Assembly: GCF_029714365.1 (NCBI RefSeq)
Contig: NZ_CP121659.1
Coordinates: 1,426,001-1,490,000 of the forward strand
Length of the DNA stretch: 64,000 nt
Direction: 5' to 3'
DNA from: Sinorhizobium terangae
Lineage (GTDB): Bacteria > Pseudomonadota > Alphaproteobacteria > Rhizobiales > Rhizobiaceae
A program made the translations under genes and the position numbers. How positions within the stretch are numbered: the first letter of the stretch is position 1; each line of letters opens with the position of its first letter. Shown one piece after another: positions 9,679 to 17,539 of this stretch. The notes under the pieces are model-generated. The model was not told the origin of the DNA. It did not search any database and worked only from the letters and a program-made list of their open reading frames with translations.

Positions 9679-10133
9679 TTGAGGAGACTAACTGCAATCC
9701 TCGCGGCGGCGCTTCTGCTGCCGCCCGACCTCCGGCCGGGCATCCGTAATCGACGCCGATACCATAGAGATCAAGGGCGACCGCATCGGCCTGCATGGCG
9801 TAGACGCCCTCGAGAGCTGGCAGACCTGCGGAGACTGCGATGGCGGCACCTGCCGTTGCGGCAAGGAGGCTGCATTCGCGCTGGACCGGTTCCTCGCAGC
9901 GTCCCGACCGACCCGTTGCGAATTGCTTCAGCGCGCACCAGCGCTTCGTCGGAGTCTGCTTCCGAGCGGACAGCCGCGAGGTTAACCGCTGGCTCGTTGA
10001 GAGCGGCGATGCTGTGGATTGGGAACGTTACAGCAGGAGTGCTTATACCGACTCTCGGCAGCTCGCTGGGATCCATGGTCATTCTTCTGACCACGGCACG
10101 CGGGAAATGATCTCGATCACTCGTTTTTCTTGA
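9679..10133 (+). pseudogene. Thermonuclease-fold (SNase-like) protein pseudogene
   Basis: A hydrophobic signal-like start (LTAILAAALLLPP) in one frame is followed, in a second frame from about 9740, by VIDADTIEIKGDRIGLHGVDALESWQ and CGKEAAFALDRFL, and then in a third frame by RFVGVCFRADSREVNRWLV and DAVDWERYS. These are the blocks of secreted SNase-like proteins common in rhizobia, in their usual order, broken by frameshifts. It lies directly behind the SRAP pseudogene, so both belong to one decayed segment. Confidence 0.78.
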
Positions 10134-10191
10134 AGGCCATCGACATCACAACCAAATTGTGTTTCGATGGCGTTATTGCCGGGGGGCTCGG

Positions 10192-10791
10192 ATGTACTTC
10201 AAGATACTATCGTTATGTATTGGACTCGGAGGGCTCTCGGGATGCGGAACTTTCACGCCCAGAGAGATCGCTGAACCGTCAAAGGTTACGGTGAGGGAAG
10301 CAGTCTTCGAGGTCGCGACGACGCTTCGCGACGTCCAGGATTTGGTACCGGAAAACAAACGCGCAGGTTTGATCGCAGACGAGGTAACGGTTGTCTTCAA
10401 CGTCGCGGCCGCATCGGCGGTTACAGACGCTGCCAAGCTCACGGTGTCGAACGTGCCTCTCGCCGGGGGAGCAATTGGCGGAGACGCAAGCGCCCAGAAC
10501 GTGAGCGACGCCAAACGCGGAAACCAGATCACCATTAAGTTCAAGAACTTTGCCACGGCAGACATGTCGAAAGGTGCTTTCACTTTGTCAGGTGCTGGTG
10601 GGAAAGACGCGAAGGCAAGCAATGGCAAACAGACCGGAAGTGCGACTGGGCCAAATTTGTCGTACGAGCAATTCCTCGCGCAGCTTCGTGCACAATGCAG
10701 GGCGAATCCAGGCATGTGCCTCTTCAACATTGGCATCGATGCTAAGACATTGAGGGAGCTGTCCGGCACGGACAAACAAGACAAACAATAA
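10192..10791 (+). CDS. Putative lipoprotein
   Basis: A 199-residue protein beginning MYFKILSLCIGLGGLSGC, a short signal peptide with a lipobox (LSGC), so it should be acylated and membrane-anchored on the periplasmic side. The rest is hydrophilic, with an Ala/Thr/Val-rich central part and a C-terminal Gly/Lys-rich stretch. I chose the ATG at 10192 because it follows GGGGGG and starts the signal peptide; an in-frame start at 10159 would bury it. Possibly linked to the convergent trypsin-fold membrane protein downstream. No function recognised. Confidence 0.62.
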   Translation: MYFKILSLCIGLGGLSGCGTFTPREIAEPSKVTVREAVFEVATTLRDVQDLVPENKRAGLIADEVTVVFNVAAASAVTDAAKLTVSNVPLAGGAIGGDASAQNVSDAKRGNQITIKFKNFATADMSKGAFTLSGAGGKDAKASNGKQTGSATGPNLSYEQFLAQLRAQCRANPGMCLFNIGIDAKTLRELSGTDKQDKQ

Positions 10792-11087
10792 GCAAAGGGA
10801 GCGGCCGCGAGTTACGAGTTCCGCTTTCCCGTCCACAAGGGCTGTTTTTCCGCAGTTTACAAAGGTTGTTTGCAGCTTGACCCGTTTCTGCGTGATGGCT
10901 AGGGCCATGCAGTACTGGCACTAACACTGACTATGTAGTTGCGATCGCGCCCCCTCAACTGATTTCTAGAGCGTTGTCGGACTCCTGGACTGGAAAGGTC
11001 CAGGGAAGACGCTTCAGGCAGCCATAGAGGTTCGTCTGTGGGCGGCGCCTGCGCATTTAAGGCGGCGCTTCAATGTCGATTTTGCGT

Positions 11088-12143
11088 TCACGGCACATCC
11101 GAAGGGCCAATGCGGATGCCAAACCGCGCTTTCTCGCCGGACCACGAATGGATGCCGATCACCTCTCCTGTTGCGAAGGAGACGAGTGGAGCGCCAGCCG
11201 CACCAACATCGCCATCGCAGCGGTAGGCGATGACAGATTGTTCATCGATCTCGCTGATGCTGCATTCGTCATCCACCGAAGCGCGGAAATCGGTGGCATC
11301 TCCCTTGAGGAACGGCATGATAAGCCGGTCGCCCACTGCCGGTAACTCCGGGCGTATCTTCAGGATCTGCTTTCCGATGACCGTGGCTGACAGCGTCAAG
11401 AACGCGATCCGGTGATCGGAGGAACCCTCGCCGCGCAGAGTGACGCTTGTGACCTGCGGCTCAGCAAAGCCCGCGACTGCAACCCCCTGTACTTTGATAT
11501 CGGTGAGCTTCGGCGAGCCTGCCGCAAGTTCGCCCGGCACACAATAACCGATAGTGGCGATCGTCCGGTCATTAATCAGGAAGCCGGTGCACTTCTGCCA
11601 TTCCCGAACGCTCTGCCGGTTCATAACGACGACCAGCGAATCCCCAGCATTCTGCACGCGTTTCAACACACCGCCATCCAGAACGTTGTTGCCGCCGAAG
11701 GCGCGCCAATTGTCGGCTGTAGTGGCGGCGGTCGCGGGGACCGTCTGCGGAGCGAGAGCAGGAGCCTTCTTCAAATATTCAGAAACCGGACCACTGTAGT
11801 TGGGGATGAGCCCTGACTCGACGAGAAAATTGAGGTTTGCAATCCTGCCAGCGTTGTCTTGCACCTCCAGATATTTCTTTATCAGCTCCGACTGAAGCTT
11901 CTCCCTCTCTAAGGTGATGGTATTCTGGTTGGAGTAGTACCCTGTGATGGAATTGACGAATATAGTGACAATGCCGCCCATAATCGCCAACGTCAGCGGC
12001 GATTTAAGGAAATTGAACCGATCTCGCGTCATTTCTATGCGCGCGGACAGTTTCTTGTACTGAAGCTCTCTCTCGAACTTCTCCTTTTCGAACTCGAAAA
12101 GCTCGCGCTTTGATGGTTCGGCTGTCTCGTTGACATTGCTCAT
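11088..12143 (-). CDS. Membrane-anchored trypsin-fold protein, catalytically degenerate
   Basis: 351 residues: a charged coiled coil (about 10-45), one transmembrane helix (about 48-66), a second coiled segment (75-100), a low-complexity Ala/Pro linker (125-143), and a trypsin-like domain (150-345). The block CTGFLINDRTIATIGYCV matches the family's CTGxL...TAGHC, with Tyr200 in place of the catalytic His. The GDSGGP block reads GAAGAP, with Ala316 in place of the nucleophilic Ser. The Asp motif (DIALL) reads RIAFL. The core fold seems intact, so it is more likely a pseudoprotease that binds something than a decayed gene. It is separated from the S1/P1 nuclease upstream by 162 bp. Confidence 0.7.
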   Translation of the reverse strand: MSNVNETAEPSKRELFEFEKEKFERELQYKKLSARIEMTRDRFNFLKSPLTLAIMGGIVTIFVNSITGYYSNQNTITLEREKLQSELIKKYLEVQDNAGRIANLNFLVESGLIPNYSGPVSEYLKKAPALAPQTVPATAATTADNWRAFGGNNVLDGGVLKRVQNAGDSLVVVMNRQSVREWQKCTGFLINDRTIATIGYCVPGELAAGSPKLTDIKVQGVAVAGFAEPQVTSVTLRGEGSSDHRIAFLTLSATVIGKQILKIRPELPAVGDRLIMPFLKGDATDFRASVDDECSISEIDEQSVIAYRCDGDVGAAGAPLVSFATGEVIGIHSWSGEKARFGIRIGPSDVP

Positions 12144-12305
12144 AATGCGGCCCTCGCTTGTTCAATAGCCAATGCACGGTATGGCACGGCGGGGCTTCGA
12201 GACCGGCGAGGCCGCCGTTTCCGCCCTCCGGGGTTTCCCACCACCGGGCCGCTGCTGACTCTGGGTAGAGGCGGGTTGCCGGCCTCAGATCGGTAACCCT
12301 ATACG

Positions 12306-13403
12306 TCAGCGTGACTTCAAGGCAGCGACCTCCGCCTCAAGCTTTTTCAATCTGGCAATGAGCATATCGATCTGCTGCTGGGTCCCAGCGACCGGCGTCT
12401 GGAGATCCGGCAATACGGTTGTCCTCGTAAGATTCGTGAGCTGCGGGAGCGCGTTCGGCGTCAAAGGCGGCGAGCGAGCTTCGATGATCCGCGTGAGGGA
12501 AAAGTCCCTCATGTTGGCCGCGGCCGCGACCCGATCGCCGTCGCCGAAGATCTTCTCCAGCATTCCGCCAAGACGAATGCCTGCCATCTTCAATCTCACG
12601 CTGACGCGTTCTGATTGTTTCTGAAGGTACGCTTCATCGACCATAACGCTGCGCGTCTGCCCGCCATCGTACGTAACCCTGTTCTCGTCGTACTGGCAGA
12701 CATCCCCTTTGAGGATGCAGTAGCCGACGTCAGAAGCGCGACTCACGGCCAGTGACTCATTCGCCCACCCCAGCACCGTATCCAACGTGACGTCTTCCGA
12801 GGTCCACTCGGTCCGTTCCTGCTGCTTTATTTCGCTGCGAAGGTCAATCGCGACCGCCTGGGCGTCGCGTCCGATCGTCTCCTCGATAATGCAGCTATCC
12901 CAGACCGAATGCATATTGTTGTCGCATGGGCCGGTGACATAGACTTTGTTTCCGCCCTTGTCGTCTTGGAAGGAGACGTGCATCGGCTGATGGATGTCGC
13001 CGACCCAATGCCCAAGGCTCTTGAGCAATCTGAGGGCGTCGCTCCCTTCCCGTGCGGAGGCAAGGTCCCTGGCATCGTTCACGATGGCGGTCACAACGCA
13101 CTTCGACGCTGGTCCGCACGGCTGACTTGCAGCCACCGAGGTCTTAGAGCGTTCGACATTAAGAAAGTGTTCGCTCGCGCGTTGGCGCGGGTGATCTGGC
13201 CATGTGCATGATTTTGCGAATTCGCGGAATTCGCCGTCCTGTGCGATGAGACCGTCGACCCGTTGGCGGGCCGCCGTCGACAGTTCCATGTAGGCAATCC
13301 GGCAGACTATTTCGTGCCCCTCGTCGCCCCACGCGAAAGCGGTCGTGGCTCCGCTGCAAAGAAATGCAATTACAAGAAGCGCTGCATTGATGAATACGGT
13401 CAT
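12306..13403 (-). CDS. Secreted S1/P1-type nuclease
   Basis: A 365-residue precursor. The signal peptide ends ...TTAFA and the mature protein begins with Trp (WGDEGH), as needed because the N-terminal Trp is a zinc ligand in this family. Other ligand motifs are present: CTWPDH, EHFLNV, LGHWVGDIHQPMHVSF and GGNKVYV...NMHSVWD. The enzyme should be a trinuclear-zinc, periplasmic or secreted single-strand nuclease acting on RNA and DNA. A C-terminal extension of about 45 residues ends in a coiled coil (IDMLIARLKKLEAEVAALK), unusual for the family and perhaps for oligomerisation. The ATG at 13403 follows GAGGGGCAAGACG and starts the signal peptide; the frame is open to 13484. Confidence 0.9.
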   Translation of the reverse strand: MTVFINAALLVIAFLCSGATTAFAWGDEGHEIVCRIAYMELSTAARQRVDGLIAQDGEFREFAKSCTWPDHPRQRASEHFLNVERSKTSVAASQPCGPASKCVVTAIVNDARDLASAREGSDALRLLKSLGHWVGDIHQPMHVSFQDDKGGNKVYVTGPCDNNMHSVWDSCIIEETIGRDAQAVAIDLRSEIKQQERTEWTSEDVTLDTVLGWANESLAVSRASDVGYCILKGDVCQYDENRVTYDGGQTRSVMVDEAYLQKQSERVSVRLKMAGIRLGGMLEKIFGDGDRVAAAANMRDFSLTRIIEARSPPLTPNALPQLTNLTRTTVLPDLQTPVAGTQQQIDMLIARLKKLEAEVAALKSR

Positions 13404-13478
13404 CGTCTTGCCCCTCTCCTCTAGGCTGCCTGGCTGCCAAGCGGTCGATTGCAGAACAATAACAGCACTTTCTCTAAG

Positions 13479-13565
13479 TTGCATGACTATTTTGGGGATT
13501 CAGCCCCTGGCGCATGTTACGAACTACAGGACTGTTCGAGCTCGAAGATCCTATCGGGTCGCGAG
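13479..13565. repeat. Dispersed repeat, copy A (mate at 43179-43264)
   Basis: The segment starting AAGTTGCATGACTATTTT matches 43179 onward (AAGTTGCGTGACTATTTT) for about 85 bases with scattered mismatches, in the same orientation. It overlaps the 3' end of the 113-residue gene that also has a paralogue near the other copy. It may be the remnant of a coding end, because the second copy reads KLRDYFWDLALADITDL. Confidence 0.6.
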
Positions 13566-13892
13566 CGGCGGCAATTTGTTGGCCGACAGCGTGGGGTGAA
13601 CGTCGACGGAGCCAATCTCGAACAATCGCGACCTCTCAGCGGCTTTGTCAGCAAGGTTCTGCCATGCATCACGGATCGTGCGCGCAGCTCCGACGAAGAC
13701 CTGATCGACACCGGCATTCTCCATTTCGGAAAGCAGTATTCCGAGCCTGCCGATGCAGTCGTCGATGTGACCTCCAAGTCGCGAGACGTGGTCGAGAGCG
13801 AGTGCTGGATGCGCCAGCATCCTCGGCACCATTGCCGCCGCGCCTTGCGAGGTCCCCTCGCCCAAGAGCGTGTCCTGCCATTCGGAAGTCAT
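13551..13892 (-). CDS. Small helical protein, paralogue A
   Basis: 113 residues (MTSEWQDTLLGEG...), almost all predicted helical, with a well-kept core (HIDDCIGRLGILLSEMENAG, then AARTIRDAWQNLADKAAERSRLFE). The same protein is encoded at 42157-42501, and the bases upstream of both starts also match. Two diverged copies keeping an open frame support it as a real gene. No family recognised; the size and helical content would suit an antitoxin or a phage/plasmid accessory protein. Confidence 0.7.
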   Translation of the reverse strand: MTSEWQDTLLGEGTSQGAAAMVPRMLAHPALALDHVSRLGGHIDDCIGRLGILLSEMENAGVDQVFVGAARTIRDAWQNLADKAAERSRLFEIGSVDVHPTLSANKLPPLATR

Positions 13893-14130
13893 TATGGTCC
13901 GGTCCTCGTTCCGTGATGAAACACCCCAGCATGGACGGTGAGGACGAAGGCAGGATCTTTAAATGCCGACAAATCGTCTACGGTGCTTACTGACAGTGGC
14001 GCTGGTAACGAAATATTCGAATTGCACGCGCAAGCTCCGGCCAGTAATCCGTGCCTCCACCCTCTGCTCGACGATTGTTGCTTCCCGCATCGATTGACGC
14101 CAGGTTGGTAAGGACAAAACCGATAGACCC

Positions 14131-14781
14131 GTGAAGATGCAGCACACGACAACCGACGCCACCATCAGGCAAGCCGTCCGCGCTTCTCTAGAAATCGCCC
14201 ACCGTGGCGAAGACGCCGTTATCGTCGATGAACTGAAGGTCTCGCTGGGCAGCGGCAGGATGGATGTGGCCGTCATCAACGGGAAGATCGAGGGTTACGA
14301 GATCAAGAGCGACAGGGACAGCCTAAACCGACTGGCCAGGCAGTCCGTGATGTTTGGGGCCATTGCCGACCGTATGACCCTCGTTGTCGGCCGGCGGCAT
14401 CTGGAGAAGGCCAGTGCGATCATCCCCGACTGGTGGTCGATCGTCGTCTGTGCCGCGGACGCCGACGGCAATCTCAAGCTGAAACGAGTGCGCCGCGGGC
14501 GCCTCAACCGTGAACTCGACAAGACAGCGCTAGTAGAGACGCTTGAACGCGACGAGATCGTCGCCCTGCTCGCTTCCGCGCAGTTGGACAAGGGCGTCCG
14601 AAGCGCCAACTATCGTACGCTGGTGGAGCGCGCGGTAGCGAACCTGTCTTGTCGCCAGATCTCCTCCTTCGTGAAGAAGATCCTGAAGGTACGCGCGCGT
14701 CTGGAACGCGAGTTCGACGATCTCGCGTTCGGGCGCTCCGTCATCGTCTGCGGCGGGCCATCTGCGACAAGTGCTGATTGA
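14131..14781 (+). CDS. sce7726 family protein (nuclease-like fold)
   Basis: 216 residues. The N-terminal half carries a PD-(D/E)XK-like signature: VDELKVS, GRMDVAVING, then GYEIKSDRDSL, which recalls a restriction-endonuclease-type core (D...EIK). The central part (LVVGRRHLEKASAIIPDWWSI) and the helical C-terminus fit the sce7726 family, usually found beside sce7725 genes as here. A GTG at 14131 or the ATG at 14137 may be the start. It converges on the sce7725-like gene and the two overlap by 41 bp at their 3' ends. The biochemical role is not established; a nuclease role is inferred. Confidence 0.75.
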   Translation: MKMQHTTTDATIRQAVRASLEIAHRGEDAVIVDELKVSLGSGRMDVAVINGKIEGYEIKSDRDSLNRLARQSVMFGAIADRMTLVVGRRHLEKASAIIPDWWSIVVCAADADGNLKLKRVRRGRLNRELDKTALVETLERDEIVALLASAQLDKGVRSANYRTLVERAVANLSCRQISSFVKKILKVRARLEREFDDLAFGRSVIVCGGPSATSAD

Positions 14782-15904
14782 CGCGGACGGTCAACCACGC
14801 CGCCGGATGGGTGAAGCTCTTTCCATCGATTATCTGAACTCCTCGGGACACTTGTTCGATCACAGAGGCGCCCCAGCACTGCGCCCTCTCGGCCCATTCG
14901 GTCTTGTTCGCGATGACTCTCGATGCATCGATGTACTTTTTCGGGTCGCGATTGTTTTCGAAGAGCGAAATATGCCAATCGTCCGGTGTCACTAGATCGA
15001 CGTGAGGGAACCAGCCGCGTGCAGGGGTATCCTCCGTGCGGTTCGGCAGCGATCCGTAGTCGCCGAGACGAATGTCGAAATCCTCTGCGATGCGCCTGTG
15101 AAGCGTAAGATCGCTGATCGGGAGGATCGCCGGCAACGTGCGAAGCGGCTGCCGCGGAAAGCCCGTCGAGAGAACAACGGTAGTAAGGTCTTCGAATCCT
15201 TCGCCAATCGCCGCCCTAAGCCCGAGAAGGATGCTCTTCACGTCGGCAACAGCGCTGTCAACTCTCGCCCAGATGTTCCCGGCGTCGATGATCAACACGA
15301 GAGACGCAGCGCTCGGGCCGATCAGGTCCGCGCATTGCATAACCATAGCAGCCTCGGACCCTTCGCTTACGCGAATTCGTATGGCTGCGGGACGACCGGC
15401 CAAACTCGTCTGCTCGAGCTGTCGCCTGAGGGTTGGAGCGTCGACGATGCGAAGGATTGGAACAAGTTCTGGGAAGGTTCCGACAAGCTCCAGCCATCGA
15501 AAAGGACCGCGTGACGGCTCCGTCAAACTTGTCAGGCTCTCGTTGAAAGCCTCGGTCCTTCGCAACCGTTCGGCGTCGTTCGCGAGTTCCTTTTCGGAAC
15601 GGGGGCGACCTTCCCTCTGGCCGGACTGGGCACGTCTCAGATTGGCCCGGCGCCGTTTTTCCGCTGCCTCGGCGAGCGACGTCACCTTCCGGGGCCTCGG
15701 GTCGAAATCAACGATTGCTGAGCGACCGTCTAGGGCCGCCACCAAAGCAGCCGCAGAATCGACCAGGCTTTCGGTGTCTGCGTTTCGCGTCAATGTGAAA
15801 ATAGGTATGAGCGCGTCCTTCACGGGCGCGTAGCATTGGTCATATGCTGACAGCTCGCCTGCTCTGGTCGTGAGAGATGGAAAGTACGAGGTCGTTTCAA
15901 ACAT
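14741..15904 (-). CDS. sce7725/beta family protein
   Basis: 387 residues. The start (YFPSLTTRAGELSAYDQC, then LIPIFTLTR) and the barrel-like alternation of strands (AIVDFDP, LVLIIDAGN, TVVLSTGFPR) fit the beta/sce7725 family that accompanies sce7726 proteins. The middle of the N-terminal half contains an Arg-rich helical insert (about 75-115). The ATG at 15904 overlaps the end of a short upstream frame. Functional pairing with the convergent sce7726 gene is expected from the family; the convergent arrangement with a 3' overlap means antisense transcripts could form. Confidence 0.72.
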   Translation of the reverse strand: MFETTSYFPSLTTRAGELSAYDQCYAPVKDALIPIFTLTRNADTESLVDSAAALVAALDGRSAIVDFDPRPRKVTSLAEAAEKRRRANLRRAQSGQREGRPRSEKELANDAERLRRTEAFNESLTSLTEPSRGPFRWLELVGTFPELVPILRIVDAPTLRRQLEQTSLAGRPAAIRIRVSEGSEAAMVMQCADLIGPSAASLVLIIDAGNIWARVDSAVADVKSILLGLRAAIGEGFEDLTTVVLSTGFPRQPLRTLPAILPISDLTLHRRIAEDFDIRLGDYGSLPNRTEDTPARGWFPHVDLVTPDDWHISLFENNRDPKKYIDASRVIANKTEWAERAQCWGASVIEQVSRGVQIIDGKSFTHPAAWLTVRVNQHLSQMARRRR

Positions 15905-16163
15905 GCCAAGCCCATTTGGTTTGATCCGTCGCTGAACGCAACTCTAAATTGATTCGCTCTGCGGGCGAAGGTCGGAGGTTAGCCTCGCACCGATCGGCGG
16001 CGACTTGGACTTCGTCGGTTGTCGAGAACATCCCGAAGCCAGTCGCCTCCAAGCGCGTCTCTCCGCGATGGTGAGCCCAATAGTGGCCGTCGGACCAGCA
16101 GGTGCGGCGGCCCTGGTGATTGACGCTAGGCGCGCCTGAAATTGGTCGCGGGATCAGTGTCAA
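15897..16163 (-). CDS. Possible small protein before the sce7725-like gene
   Basis: An open frame of up to 88 residues whose stop overlaps the sce7725-like start (ATGTTTGA), which would couple their translation. The middle (TCWSDGHYWAHHRGETRLEATGFG) looks protein-like, but there is no clear start codon with a ribosome-binding site, and the 5' part overlaps the end of dadA. It could equally be non-coding spacer. Confidence 0.28.
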   Translation of the reverse strand: MTLIPRPISGAPSVNHQGRRTCWSDGHYWAHHRGETRLEATGFGMFSTTDEVQVAADRCEANLRPSPAERINLELRSATDQTKWAWHV

Positions 16164-17373
16164 CCAGATCCGCGACCATTTCGGCTGTCACACACGACAG
16201 CGTCCATCCAAGATGCCCGTGACCGGTATTATAGAAAACGTTCGGGCGTTTTCCGCGTCGCACCCGTGGCATCATGTTCGGCATCATCGGTCTTAGGCCA
16301 CTCCATGGTACGACACGCGATGTCGAGACGTGGGGGAAAAGTCGCTCGACCCAGGCTATTAGGGGTTTTACTCGATCGTGCCGAATGTCGCGGTTCGGAC
16401 CGTTAAACTCCGCGGTGCCCGCGACTCGGAACCTGTCGATCCCCAGCCTGCTGGTCACGATCTTGGCTCTGTCGTCCAGCATGCTCACCCATGGGGCGCT
16501 ATCCCGGCTTTTTTCATCATCAAGGTGGACGGTGATCGAGTATCCTTTCACCGGATACACGTTGATGCGGTCTCCCAACAATGCAGCAAGATGGCGACTG
16601 CCCACCCCGGCGCAGACAACCACGGCATCGGCGGCCAGGCGCTGAGCCTCGCCTGTTGGGTCGCCTATCGCGCGATATGTTACGACTATCGAGCCATTGG
16701 CCTCTACCCCGGTAATCTCCGCTTGCGGAATGAACTCGGCCCCCTTGCGCTGGCACGCATCGGCAAGGCCTCGTGTGAACTTATGGATGTCGCCGGTAGA
16801 ATCCGATGGCGTAAAAAACCCGCCGTAGAACGATCCGAGTAGCGTCGGCTCGATGGCAGAGATTTCGGTCGGAGTGACAGCACGTCTGTCCAGTCCGCCA
16901 CGCCTGAGCAGCTCGTTCACGGCCAATGCGGCATCGAAGCTCGGCTTGTCGTAGTAGACATGCAGGATGCCCCGCCTCTCGAGATCGAAATCTATGCCTT
17001 CATTCTCCGCCACTGCGAACAAGTGCTTGCGCGCGGCGATTGCGAGCCGGGTGGTCTCAATCGTGTTGTCTTCATAATGCGGGATGTTCGCTGTGAACTC
17101 GGCCAGCCAAGAATACTTGTGCCAGCCAGGTAAGGGGTTCAGCAGCAGTGGCGCATCCTTCTTGAGCATCCAGCCGATACCCTTCCTGATGGTCGCCCAG
17201 TTCGTCCATACCTCCGCATTGCTCGCCGAAAGCTGGCCGCCGTTCGCGAACGACGTCTCCATCGCTGGATAGCGATGGCGATCAACGACGGTGACGCGAT
17301 GCCCGCGCTGCAGGAGTGCGTAAGCAGTTGTGACGCCAGTGATACCCGCGCCCAGTACAACGATGTGCGGCAT
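16126..17373 (-). CDS. dadA: D-amino acid dehydrogenase, small subunit type
   Basis: 415 residues. An FAD-binding Rossmann motif opens the protein (VVLGAGITGVTTAYALLQRGHRV, then VVDR), followed by the DadA hallmark ETSFANGGQLSAS. The C-terminal block DIRHDRVKPLIAW...GLRPMMPNMMP and GHGHLGWTL match the DAO-fold flavin site. It oxidises D-amino acids to 2-oxo acids and feeds electrons to the respiratory chain at the inner membrane. The ATG at 17373 follows GGGAGGAATA. It diverges from the peptide importer, with a shared operator-like region between, so I infer it degrades D-amino acids released from imported peptides. Confidence 0.93.
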   Translation of the reverse strand: MPHIVVLGAGITGVTTAYALLQRGHRVTVVDRHRYPAMETSFANGGQLSASNAEVWTNWATIRKGIGWMLKKDAPLLLNPLPGWHKYSWLAEFTANIPHYEDNTIETTRLAIAARKHLFAVAENEGIDFDLERRGILHVYYDKPSFDAALAVNELLRRGGLDRRAVTPTEISAIEPTLLGSFYGGFFTPSDSTGDIHKFTRGLADACQRKGAEFIPQAEITGVEANGSIVVTYRAIGDPTGEAQRLAADAVVVCAGVGSRHLAALLGDRINVYPVKGYSITVHLDDEKSRDSAPWVSMLDDRAKIVTSRLGIDRFRVAGTAEFNGPNRDIRHDRVKPLIAWVERLFPHVSTSRVVPWSGLRPMMPNMMPRVRRGKRPNVFYNTGHGHLGWTLSCVTAEMVADLVDTDPATNFRRA

Positions 17374-17431
17374 TATTCCTCCCGATTCAGTGGTCTGGAT
17401 CCCGATGCCAATCTTAGCAAGCGGGCCCAAA

Positions 17432-17478
17432 AATGATAGTCAAATAATATCCTTTACAAAATGATAGTTATGTATCAA
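17432..17478. promoter_or_regulatory. Operator-like motif between dadA and the peptide importer
   Basis: AATGATAGTCAAATAATAT (17432-17450) matches 25183-25201 (AATGATAGCAAAATAATAT) at 17 of 19 positions. A second AAATGATAG follows at 17458, starting a short inverted repeat (TGATA...TATCA, 17462-17477). The position between two divergent genes and the shared copy before the peptidase/RpiR operon suggest binding by the RpiR regulator encoded at 23089-23997. Confidence 0.55.
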
Positions 17479-17539
17479 CATCAAAATGAAGTGACGGATA
17501 GGGAACACCGCGCTTTTGTGAAAACAGGGAGGTATGGCA

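Noticed and set aside
8768..9796. Minus-strand frame of 342 residues across the SRAP and nuclease remnants
   Set aside because: The plus strand carries recognisable SRAP and SNase-like blocks here, so this is a shadow over most of its length.
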